From Candidatus Desulfarcum epimagneticum (lineage in GTDB: Bacteria; Desulfobacterota; Desulfobacteria; Desulfobacterales; CR-1): a stretch of DNA of 41,038 bases. Shown one piece after another: positions 1 to 6,677 of the stretch; position 1 is the first letter of the stretch; each line of letters begins with the position of its first letter. The notes beneath the pieces are model-generated. The model saw nothing but the letters and a program-made list of their open reading frames with translations, ran no database searches and had not been told where the DNA came from. The stretch is from assembly GCA_900659855.1 (NCBI GenBank), contig CAACVI010000013.1:1-41038 (forward strand), written 5' to 3'. Position numbers and translations under genes: made by a program.

Positions 1-475
1 GCAATTCTTCCCTGTATTGTTCAAAATGTCTGATGAATTTTTCCTTGCTCTTTTTTACTGTTTTACGGAGCTTCTTGATATTTTTTTTGTGATCCCAATT
101 TTTATCTCGTAATTTATGCAGTTCTTTATCAAGATGGGCATGAGGTCCGTAAGCGTGAGACAAATAATAGGCCCATTGGGTTCTCAATGAAACCTCAATT
201 CTTTCGACAGTGTCCACCACCAGTAATCGCAATTCCCTGTCGAATATATAATGTTCAAGGATAGTGTTGAATTCAACGCCTGCTTTGAAGGCGCAAGGGG
301 CATGAGCCTTTTCAAAAGGAAGCCAATATGCTGACAGGCGGTAATAATTGAGGTGAGAAAGATAACGCTTGGCCCTACTGAAATCTTTGAATCGCATTCC
401 GCGTGATTTAAGCAGATCGACCTGTTCCAGGAAGGTTAAGGGAGGCTTATCGAAGGGATTTTTGACAGATCGCAC
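1..475 (-). CDS. Abi_2 family (AbiD/AbiF-type) HEPN protein, 3' end cut by window edge
   Basis: About 158 N-terminal residues are visible; family members are usually near 300 aa, so the C-terminal half lies outside the window. The start is GTG at 475-473, five bases after a strong AAGGAGG site. Family features seen are the N-terminal KPPLTFLEQVDLLKSRGM (residues 10-27), the HLNYYRLSAYWLPF block (41-54), the FDRELRLL helix (78-85) and RIEVSLRTQWAYYLSHAYG (92-110), with R98 and H107 in the helix where the HEPN Arg/His pair is expected; the exact catalytic pairing is not clean. Proteins of this family are abortive-infection or toxin RNases. Base composition is AT-richer than the rest of the window, as expected of an acquired defence gene. 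Family assignment is by motif recognition and is fairly secure; biological activity is inferred. Confidence 0.8.
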   Translation of the reverse strand, partial: MRSVKNPFDKPPLTFLEQVDLLKSRGMRFKDFSRAKRYLSHLNYYRLSAYWLPFEKAHAPCAFKAGVEFNTILEHYIFDRELRLLVVDTVERIEVSLRTQWAYYLSHAYGPHAHLDKELHKLRDKNWDHKKNIKKLRKTVKKSKEKFIRHFEQYREEL

Positions 476-487
476 CAAGCCCTCCTT

Positions 488-552
488 AAAAAAGTAACCT
501 CCCGGGGTGCGCAGAGCTTACGGGATGCGTGGGAGGTGTTATTCAACAATTT
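488..552 (-). ncRNA. candidate structured RNA/attenuator leader of the Abi gene (abiF-RNA-like)
   Basis: Read on the minus strand, the leader folds into a 7-bp outer stem ACCTCCC/GGGAGGT (537-531 with 503-497), enclosing an inner CGCA/UGCG stem (529-526 with 513-510) with a 12-nt loop. The outer stem is followed by UUACUUUUUU (496-488), directly before the AAGGAGG ribosome site of the Abi gene. Hairpin plus U-run looks like an intrinsic terminator placed between promoter and toxin, so a short RNA should be made in excess over mRNA. Structured RNAs next to abiF genes are known. Whether this one matches that family's consensus cannot be checked here. Ends are estimated from the promoter and U-run. 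Confidence 0.55.
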
Positions 553-559
553 TGGCTTA

Positions 560-588
560 TAAATAACCTCTATTGGCTAGGTTGTCAA
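560..588 (-). promoter_or_regulatory. candidate sigma70 promoter for the Abi leader and gene
   Basis: On the minus strand a perfect TTGACA (-35, 588-583) is followed after 17 bases by TATTTA (-10, 565-560). The -10 is weak (3 of 6). It would start transcription near 552, just upstream of the hairpin leader. Confidence 0.45.
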
Positions 589-690
589 TAGTAATTTTTT
601 GACTCGCAATTCAACGCCGATTAGAATATTATTTGCCTGTTTCACTTTTTCTGGTTTTCATGGAGCGGAATAAAAACCAGCGTAAGAGGA

Positions 691-900
691 TATGGCAGCG
701 ATGGGCAATATGCCAAATATGGCCTTTAAGATGATGCCTGTTCGCACGCGCCAATTATTCATCCATATTTCGTTCCAAATCGTTTCTTAGAACTGTGTTT
801 TGGTCATCAAAAAGGGGGCTCCAAGACTAAACTGAAGACATTTTTAACATGTTATTGTAAAAAAAAATCAATCAATTGGTTTGGTCCGACTGGCGAAACC
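691..900. repeat. 210-bp direct repeat, copy A
   Basis: Nearly identical (a few substitutions and small indels) to 2119-2328 in the same orientation. It contains, on the minus strand, about 145 bp of upstream sequence plus the first 21 codons of a Y1 transposase gene, and breaks off sharply at position 691. The pair brackets about 1.2 kb carrying a broken antitoxin gene and a nuclease-like ORF. Confidence 0.9.
692..754 (-). pseudogene. N-terminal stub of REP-associated (Y1/IS200-type) transposase
   Basis: Starting at TTG (754-752) this reads LARANRHHLKGHIWHIAHRC, then H, and then homology ends abruptly. GxIWHIxHRCH is the conserved N-terminus of REP-associated tyrosine transposases (Y1_Tnp). 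Only 21 codons remain, so it cannot encode an active HUH enzyme. It is the same gene start as the longer remnant at 1881-2182. Confidence 0.75.
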
Positions 901-904
901 ACCT

Positions 905-1130
905 TTATACCTCATAAAGTCTTTCCCTGGACCCATTGATGACCTTGGGCATTCCTTTGGGCGAACAATAGCGCCAAGAGCTTTTATAATAAATGCGGAA
1001 TCGCCATCAGCTTCCTCAAAGCAAGCTTCAAGATATGCCGCCATTTCTTCAGGTGTTCTTATATGTTCTGAAACGTTTTTTAATATTTCACAAAATTTTT
1101 AACGTCTTCCATATCTATTTCTTTGGGCAT
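905..1130 (-). pseudogene. frameshifted HigA-like (addiction-module antidote) antitoxin
   Basis: Family pieces occur in three successive minus-strand frames. MPKEIDMEDVKNFVKY begins at ATG 1130 and meets a stop. EHIRTPEEMAAYLEACFEEA continuing to IIKALGAI follows in a second frame. KGMPKVINGSRERLYEV then stop (905-907) follows in a third. Read together these match the addiction-module antidote family related to HigA: N-terminal strand, PEEMAAYLEA helix and the tGlsREsLYkal DNA-recognition helix. At least two indels inactivate it, and its end abuts repeat copy A, so the true C-terminus is probably lost. No RelE/HigB toxin was found beside it. The call depends on recognising the family across frames. 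Confidence 0.6.
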
Positions 1131-1154
1131 AATGGGGTTGCGGATGTTCATCCG

Positions 1155-1700
1155 TCATTGTTGGGGCTTCTGTTCTTCTCTCCGCCAGCGCCACGAGAGC
1201 ACAGAAAAATCCATGCGGATGTGTTTCACCTCGGCATCTTGGGTGTAGAGCTTCCTGTGCTTCGCTGTCATCTTCCAGTCGTCGATTGCTCGGCTTGCGT
1301 TGCCACGGTATTTGGCATCGTAGTTCGAGAGGCTTGTCAGATAGACTTCCGCATACTCGGTGGTTTCTACGTAGACGGCGAGCCACGGCTCTGCCGCGAA
1401 AGCTGTGCAGGCATCAATGGCCCGGGCACGATCGTTCCTCCGCTTCTGGTATGACAGCAGGTTCACGGAGCTGAATTCCTGGTCAGGCGTCCTTGTTCGC
1501 GATTTGACCGTGATGCCCAGTCGGGCCTTGGTCGCGGGGTCGTAGGCAACAATGTCTATCCCAGTATGATCAACGATCGTGACCTCGAACCCCGATCGAG
1601 AGAACCAGTTGCAGATCAGATGCTCGCCGAAGTCTCCGATGATCTTCTGGTGGCGGGAACTCTTCTTGATCGGTGGCGGTTGCTTCATTTCGTCTCCCAT
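1155..1700 (-). CDS. hypothetical protein with PD-(D/E)XK-like nuclease core
   Basis: 181 aa from ATG 1700; a second ATG at 1688 has a better-placed GGGAG site and may be the real start. An N-terminal helix GDFGEHLICNWFSRSGFEV (residues 22-40) contains E26. A strand-loop-strand region follows with G47-I-D49 and, after a short turn, ITVKSR (63-68). This E...D...xVK spacing is typical of restriction-endonuclease-like folds, but the usual E/Q before V-K is a threonine (T64), so catalysis is uncertain. The C-terminal third is basic and tryptophan-containing with no recognised motif. It lies alone between the transposon-derived repeats and could be a cargo gene. Fold call is inference; function unknown. 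Confidence 0.55.
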   Translation of the reverse strand: MGDEMKQPPPIKKSSRHQKIIGDFGEHLICNWFSRSGFEVTIVDHTGIDIVAYDPATKARLGITVKSRTRTPDQEFSSVNLLSYQKRRNDRARAIDACTAFAAEPWLAVYVETTEYAEVYLTSLSNYDAKYRGNASRAIDDWKMTAKHRKLYTQDAEVKHIRMDFSVLSWRWRREEQKPQQ

Positions 1701-1880
1701 CGGTTCTCTTCAGCGGGCGCGTTCTTTTGGATCCGCTGAAAGAGCAATTTATGTACTGTACGTGATCCTTGCCCACATATATCCAGTTGAATGCCACTCC
1801 TGAATCTCTTGGACGGTAGCTTTACTTCCCGGTTTTAATAGGACCCATCTTCCAGTCGGACAAAGCTATCATATTGTATT

Positions 1881-2182
1881 TTAAGGATAAAAATTCCAAA
1901 AATGCATATTTTTTGAGCTTAGGAAGGCCTTTTCAGCCCCCAAAACAGTATCGTAAGGTTCTTGTTCTTCCCTAATTTCAAAACCATTTTTATTGGCGAC
2001 TATTTTTCGTCCAATTGCATTTGCGTCCAATTTGAATTTAACCCTTTCAACAAATTCTTTGTCGCCAACAGAGACACTCTCTGTCCACGCAGAATCACGA
2101 TAAAAAACCCCTCGTTTTTATGGCAGCGATGGGTAATATGCCAAATATGGCCTTTAAGATGATGTCTGTTCGCACGCGCCAA
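1881..2182 (-). pseudogene. REP-associated (Y1) transposase with internal deletion and frameshift
   Basis: The gene starts at TTG 2182 and reads LARANRHHLKGHIWHITHRC then HKNE in frame. The middle of the protein, including the HUH and catalytic Tyr region, is missing. The C-terminus resumes in another frame with VGDKEFVERVKFKLDANAIG, then EIREEQEPYDTVLGAEKAFL, ending at TAA 1881-1883. This C-terminal block is typical of Y1/RAYT transposases. Full-length proteins are over 200 aa; about 100 codons remain here. It shares its 5' end and upstream DNA with copy A at 691-900. Clearly inactive. Confidence 0.8.
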
Positions 2183-2328
2183 TTATTCACCCATATTTCG
2201 TTCCAAATTGTTCCTTAAAACTGTGTTTTGGTCATGAAAAAGGGGGCTCCAAGACCAAACTGAAGACAATTTTAACATGTTATTATAAAAAAAATCAATC
2301 AATTAGTTTGGTCCGACTGGCGGAAACC
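2119..2328. repeat. 210-bp direct repeat, copy B
   Basis: Second copy of the 691-900 repeat, same orientation, with about ten differences. On the minus strand it contains the upstream region and first 21 codons of the transposase remnant. The segment 2329-2512 that follows towards oah holds no gene; it includes a GC-rich hairpin (2472-2497) without a T-run. Confidence 0.9.
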
Positions 2329-2512
2329 GGCCGATCCGACGTGGCGTGATCGTAGAGACGCACGGCGTGCGTCTCCAACACATCGGCAGGGCAAAACCGG
2401 GGAATGAAATGAAACCACAGCGGCGAGAAAAAGCCGGGGAGGCGAATGGCCCCGGGAAGATGGGCCGGGGCCCCCGCCCCAAGGAAGAGGGGCGGGGATC
2501 CCGGAGGGTGAA

Positions 2513-3649
2513 TTATTCTTTGGGTTTGCCCATGACTTCGGCGAACATGTCCATGTCCCATGTCCGGCACTCGGCGATGTTCTGGCGGAATTTGATAAAA
2601 TCGACGGTGTCCTGACCCGTGATTTTTTTGGTGTTGAAGGCGCCGAAACCCAAAAACGCCTCTCCGCCCATGTTGGCCGCCAGCCAGTGGCGGTTGCCGT
2701 TCTTGCAGATATCCCAGAAATATTTCTTTTTCATGCGGATGCCGTCGATGGATTTGATGAGGCATCCCGGGAAAAGGTTGGCGAAGCGCCAGATGATCCT
2801 GTCCACCTCTTTGTCCAGAAGCTCGAAGTCGGAGTTGGCCTGATGCTCCCGGACAAGAGCCCGGCCTTCCTTCAAGGCGTCGCCCTTCTTGTATTCCCCG
2901 TAAACAATCTCTCCGTCCTCGACATATTTATCGGTGACGATCATGGGGTTTCTCACCCACTCGCCGTCTATTTTTAACACCGGCACGCATTTGCTGATGA
3001 GATTTTTGGCCTTCATTTTATAGGCGGACCACATTTCGCACGAGACGCAGTTCCACATGGCGTCCTCCATGGACAGGTACCAGGGCAGGAAGTCGCTGGA
3101 GCCGCCGTCCGGGGCCGAGCCGTGCTTGGGGCCGGCCTGGCCGAAAATGGCCAGGTCTGATGACAGGGCGATGTCGCAGGCCATTCCGATCTCCTGGCCG
3201 CCGGCCACCCTCATGCCGTTGACGCGGCAGATGACGGGTTTTTTGCACATGAGAATGGCGTCCACCATGTGGTTGAACAGCTCCATGTACTGGCCGTATT
3301 CGTCGGAGCGCATGCTGTAAAACTCGCTGTATTCCTTTGTGTTTCCGCCCGTGCAGAAGGAGTAGGGGCCGGTTCCCGTGAAAACCACGGCCACCACGCT
3401 CCTGTCCAGGGAAGAGTTCTCAAAGGCGGCGATCACGCCTTTCACCATCTCGGTGGTGTAGGAGTTGTACTGTTTGGGATTGTTCAGACGTATCCATGAC
3501 ACAAAAAGGCCGTCCACCACGTCGCCCTTGGGGTCTGTCAGGGGACGTTTCTCGTACACCACGCACGGGGGCTCCTGTCCCCAGTGGGTGTCGGTGTGAA
3601 GGGCGTGGTCTTTTTTTTCATTGTCTCTCGGCATCCATTCCAAAGCCAT
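2513..3649 (-). CDS. oah: 6-oxocyclohex-1-ene-1-carbonyl-CoA hydrolase
   Basis: 378 aa, the normal length for this family, with an AAGGAGA site before ATG 3649. It is a crotonase-fold enzyme (also called BamA) that hydrolytically opens the alicyclic ring made from benzoyl-CoA, giving 3-hydroxypimelyl-CoA; it is widely used as a marker for anaerobic aromatic degradation. Diagnostic stretches include FTGTGPYSFCTGGN, NGMRVAGGQEIGMACDIALS and FGQAGPKHGSAPDGGSSDFL, the last two forming the oxyanion-hole and substrate region. It lies 42 bp after had, so the two are almost certainly co-transcribed. The dienoyl-CoA hydratase (Dch) that normally completes the trio is not in the window. Identification is strong by sequence signature. 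Confidence 0.93.
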   Translation of the reverse strand: MALEWMPRDNEKKDHALHTDTHWGQEPPCVVYEKRPLTDPKGDVVDGLFVSWIRLNNPKQYNSYTTEMVKGVIAAFENSSLDRSVVAVVFTGTGPYSFCTGGNTKEYSEFYSMRSDEYGQYMELFNHMVDAILMCKKPVICRVNGMRVAGGQEIGMACDIALSSDLAIFGQAGPKHGSAPDGGSSDFLPWYLSMEDAMWNCVSCEMWSAYKMKAKNLISKCVPVLKIDGEWVRNPMIVTDKYVEDGEIVYGEYKKGDALKEGRALVREHQANSDFELLDKEVDRIIWRFANLFPGCLIKSIDGIRMKKKYFWDICKNGNRHWLAANMGGEAFLGFGAFNTKKITGQDTVDFIKFRQNIAECRTWDMDMFAEVMGKPKE

Positions 3650-3691
3650 AAGGTGTCTCCTTATTTTATTGTTGAAATTTTTTGTTATGCG

Positions 3692-4795
3692 TCAAAAATC
3701 CGGGACCAGCACAATCCGCCTCGTCGGGGGAGAGGAGTGGGCCTCCTCAAAGGATTCCAGGATGGAACTCATGGGCCGGGTCTGGACAAACTCGCGCATG
3801 TTGATCTTTCCGCTCACCACCATGTCCAGAACCACCGGGTAATACTCCGGAAGACATCCCCAGGTGCCCGCGATATCGGCGTCAAAGGCCATCAGGCGGC
3901 TGAACATGTAGTTGATTTTTCCCATTCCGAATCCCACGAGGATCAGGGTTCCGGTGAAGCCCAAAATAGACAGGGCGGTCTCCTGGCCCCCGGCGGAGCC
4001 GGTGGCCTCGAAAATTTTCCACCCAAAGCCCGGGAGATCGTTTTCCTTGCAGATTCCCTTGAACTCCTTTGAAACCGCCCGCGTGTCTTTCCCCGAGGGG
4101 TTGATGACAAAGTCCGCCCCGAATTTAAGCGCCCGGTCCAGTTTTTCCTGGTCCAGGTCCATGCCGATGACGGTTCCCGCGCCCAGGGCCGCGGCCATCT
4201 GGGCCAGGTACTGGCCCACTCCCCCCAGGCCGATGACCACCACATTGTCGCCGGGCTGGAAACGGGCCCTTTTGATGGCCTGGTAGGGGGTGGTGGCGGC
4301 GTCGGCCACCACGGCCAGGCTCTCCAGAGGAATGTCTCCCCGGTTTTTCACCTCGCAAAGATCAATGACCGGGACCGGGATGTGGCTGGAGAATCCCCCG
4401 TAAATTCCCAGGCTGTTGCCCGGCATTTTTTGGTCCAGACAGCGGTTCCCCCGGCCTGTTTTGCACAACACGCATTTCCGGCAGGGCATCACGGCGGGAA
4501 TGATCACCTCTTTCCCGATCCATTTTTCATCCCCGGCCACCACTGTCCCGGATATCTCATGCCCCAGGGTCAGGGGAGGTTTGCAAACTGTGGGGACCCC
4601 GTCATAAAAATATCCCAGGTCCGTGTGACAAACGCCGCATCCGGCCACTTCCACCAGGGCCTCGTCGGGTTTCAGATCAGGAACGGGAATGGTGGTTTTC
4701 TCGATTTTCCCGGGCGTGACTTCGCCGGTCTCCTTGTCCCGGACCGCCGGGCGCGTCATCTGCCAAGTCTGTATGCCATCAGGCAATGCCGACAT
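3692..4795 (-). CDS. had: 6-hydroxycyclohex-1-ene-1-carbonyl-CoA dehydrogenase
   Basis: 367 aa from ATG 4795, six bases after AGGAGG. A zinc-type medium-chain alcohol dehydrogenase: catalytic zinc region AGCGVCHTDLGYF and LTLGHEISG, structural-zinc loop MPCRKCVLCKTGRGNRC, and Rossmann motif GLGGVGQYLAQMAAALGA. The family oxidises 6-hydroxycyclohexene-carbonyl-CoA to the 6-oxo compound with NAD+, feeding the hydrolase encoded immediately downstream. Linkage to oah decides the call over generic alcohol dehydrogenases. A longer reading from 4855 lacks a ribosome site and is rejected. Confidence 0.9.
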   Translation of the reverse strand: MSALPDGIQTWQMTRPAVRDKETGEVTPGKIEKTTIPVPDLKPDEALVEVAGCGVCHTDLGYFYDGVPTVCKPPLTLGHEISGTVVAGDEKWIGKEVIIPAVMPCRKCVLCKTGRGNRCLDQKMPGNSLGIYGGFSSHIPVPVIDLCEVKNRGDIPLESLAVVADAATTPYQAIKRARFQPGDNVVVIGLGGVGQYLAQMAAALGAGTVIGMDLDQEKLDRALKFGADFVINPSGKDTRAVSKEFKGICKENDLPGFGWKIFEATGSAGGQETALSILGFTGTLILVGFGMGKINYMFSRLMAFDADIAGTWGCLPEYYPVVLDMVVSGKINMREFVQTRPMSSILESFEEAHSSPPTRRIVLVPDF

Positions 4796-4894
4796 AGTAA
4801 GCCTCCTTTTTGATGATGTTGATTTTATCCATGTGTCTCGCTGGGCGTCATGCAATCATAAAGGCCCGGCGCTGTCAATCAAAAGTTCGCCCTG

Positions 4895-5470
4895 TCAGCC
4901 CCGTCCCAGAAGGGCCGAATGGCTGAAAGCCGCCGTCGGCCTCCCAAGGTCGGTCAGACCCGCCGCGGCGGCCGCCTGAATCTCTTTTTCAAAGACGGAG
5001 CGGGACACGTGGAACCTGGGCTCCGCCATAAATATTTTGCCGTCCCCGGACAGTGAATCGGCCAGGCTCCGGAAAAAAACTTTAAAATCCGGGGTCTCAT
5101 GAACCATCCAGAAGGTCAGGATGAAATCGGCCTTTTCCTTGATCCCGATTCGGTCCCCGGCGGCGAGGACGGGAGAAATCCGTGGGCCCACTTCTTTTTT
5201 TCGGGCCCGCCTCATGGCGACATCCAGCATTTCGGGCTGGATGTCCACCGCATACACCTTTCCCTCGTCTCCGACCAGCCGGGCCATGCCGATGGAAAAA
5301 TACCCCATGCCGCAGCCGATGTCCATGACCGTCATCCCCTTTTTCACATAGGGGCCGAGCATTTTTTCCGGGTTGTGAAACCATTTTCGCAATGGGTTGT
5401 CAAACAGATACGCCAGGAACCAGGGGCATATGTGATCGGGTTTGCCGGTTTGGATATCAGAATTTGACAC
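4895..5470 (-). CDS. class I SAM-dependent methyltransferase
   Basis: 191 aa. Motif I is VMDIGCGMGYFSIGMA (about residues 48-63), followed by VYAVDIQPEMLDVA (motif II acidic residue) and a central ILTFWMVHETPD segment, which is the usual Rossmann-like methyltransferase core. The N-terminus contains PWFLAYLFDNPLRKWFHNPE, seen in small Ubi/COQ5-like methyltransferases of anaerobes. The substrate cannot be told. It starts 46 bp after the amidohydrolase and ends 99 bp before had, all on the minus strand, so it is probably in the same operon; a role in aromatic degradation is not shown. Confidence 0.8.
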   Translation of the reverse strand: MSNSDIQTGKPDHICPWFLAYLFDNPLRKWFHNPEKMLGPYVKKGMTVMDIGCGMGYFSIGMARLVGDEGKVYAVDIQPEMLDVAMRRARKKEVGPRISPVLAAGDRIGIKEKADFILTFWMVHETPDFKVFFRSLADSLSGDGKIFMAEPRFHVSRSVFEKEIQAAAAAGLTDLGRPTAAFSHSALLGRG

Positions 5471-5516
5471 GATTGACTCCTTTCAAAATCGATTCTTGTC
5501 CGCCGGCCCTCCTTCA

Positions 5517-6677
5517 TCAGAGGAGGCGGAGGCGCTTCAGGCTTTCCGGGAGCATGGAAGGATCGCCGGGAACCGCCATCATACGGGCCCTCATGCCCGG
5601 CGCGACGGCCCCTTCGTTTTCAAGGCCCATGAGCCGGGCGCCGTTGAGGGAGGCGGCCCTTGTCGCCTCCTCCAGGGTGAGGCCGCCTTCCATGAGCGTT
5701 TGGAACTCCCAAAGGACGGCGTCGCCGTGGTCCGCCCCGGGGCTTCCCGCGTCGGTTCCCAGGGCCACAGTGACCCCGGCTTGCCGGGCCAGTCGAATCC
5801 GGCTCAGCTGATGGTCCAGGGTCCGCCGCGCCACATCGGCGTTCCCCCCGGTTTTTTCAAGATGGAGGCAATGGGCCTTGATGGCGAAGGCGGTGGGGAC
5901 CCACGCGACGCCTTTGTCGGCCATCTTTCGAAGGGTCTCGCGGCCCATGAAAAATCCATGCTCAATGGAGCGGCATCCCGCGTCCACACAGATTTGCGTG
6001 GGAATTTTTCCATTGGCATGCGCCATGACCCCAAGATTGAGGCGGCGCGCCGCCTCCACGGCGGCTGTCATTTCCCCAAGATCAAACTGGGGCCGGGTTT
6101 CTTTTGCGAATTCGGTCAGGCTGTTTAAACCCGAATTGATGATTTTCACATGGTCCGAGCCCTCCTGCCGGTCTGAAACGGCGCGGGCCAGGGTTTGGCC
6201 GGTGGCGGGAGAGCGGGCGATGAGTGTTCCGTAGCGGCCCCGGGAGCGCCATCCCGCGCCGGCGGCATGGATTCGGACCGGGATTTTTTCGGGGCCCTTC
6301 AGGCTGTTTTTAAAGCGCAGGGTCCTGGCGTCCCGGTCCCCGGCGTCCCTCACCGAGCCGATTCCCCGCAGGCGGTGCTTTTCCAGGTTGTCCAGGATAA
6401 TGCGCCGGGTTTCGCTGAAATCGGCGGCGGCCTGCCTTTTCCGGGCGTTCAAATCCGTGGTCCCGGACATGAAAAGGTGAGCGTGACAGTCCGCCAGAAG
6501 GGGCAGGACGGTCCGGCCCGACAAATCCCATACCCCGGGTTTTTCCAGGATGTCTTGCCGGTCCGGCTCCACTTTTTCTATGAAACCGTTCCGGACCCGG
6601 ATGTGGGCGTTTTTCACAAACGGCTCCCCGGAGCCGTCCAGCAGAAAACCGGCGTATAGGCTCGCGTTTCGGATCAT
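5517..6677 (-). CDS. amidohydrolase family protein (imidazolonepropionase-like)
   Basis: 386 aa. The start ATG at 6677 shares one base with the cinA stop (TGATG), indicating translational coupling; the longer frame to 6752 is rejected. Metal-dependent hydrolase (TIM barrel) motifs in order are ADCHAHLF (HxH), the GSDHVKII strand that can carry the bridging lysine, MAHANG, SIEHGF and GTDAGSPGADHG (catalytic Asp). The N- and C-terminal beta-sandwich strands are present (SLYAGFLLDGSGE; GAVAPGMRARMMAV). Relatives hydrolyse cyclic amides or peptide-like bonds; the substrate is unknown. No signal peptide, so cytoplasmic. Confidence 0.8.
   Translation of the reverse strand: MIRNASLYAGFLLDGSGEPFVKNAHIRVRNGFIEKVEPDRQDILEKPGVWDLSGRTVLPLLADCHAHLFMSGTTDLNARKRQAAADFSETRRIILDNLEKHRLRGIGSVRDAGDRDARTLRFKNSLKGPEKIPVRIHAAGAGWRSRGRYGTLIARSPATGQTLARAVSDRQEGSDHVKIINSGLNSLTEFAKETRPQFDLGEMTAAVEAARRLNLGVMAHANGKIPTQICVDAGCRSIEHGFFMGRETLRKMADKGVAWVPTAFAIKAHCLHLEKTGGNADVARRTLDHQLSRIRLARQAGVTVALGTDAGSPGADHGDAVLWEFQTLMEGGLTLEEATRAASLNGARLMGLENEGAVAPGMRARMMAVPGDPSMLPESLKRLRLL

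Noticed and set aside
905-1130. Selenocysteine or programmed frameshifting as an explanation for the broken antitoxin
   Set aside because: The frame is interrupted by TAA stops and several shifts, with no slippery site or SECIS; simple decay explains it better.
2472-2497. GC-rich hairpin after oah (CCCCGCCCC / GGGGCGGGG)
   Set aside because: No T-run follows on the minus strand, so it cannot be called an intrinsic terminator.
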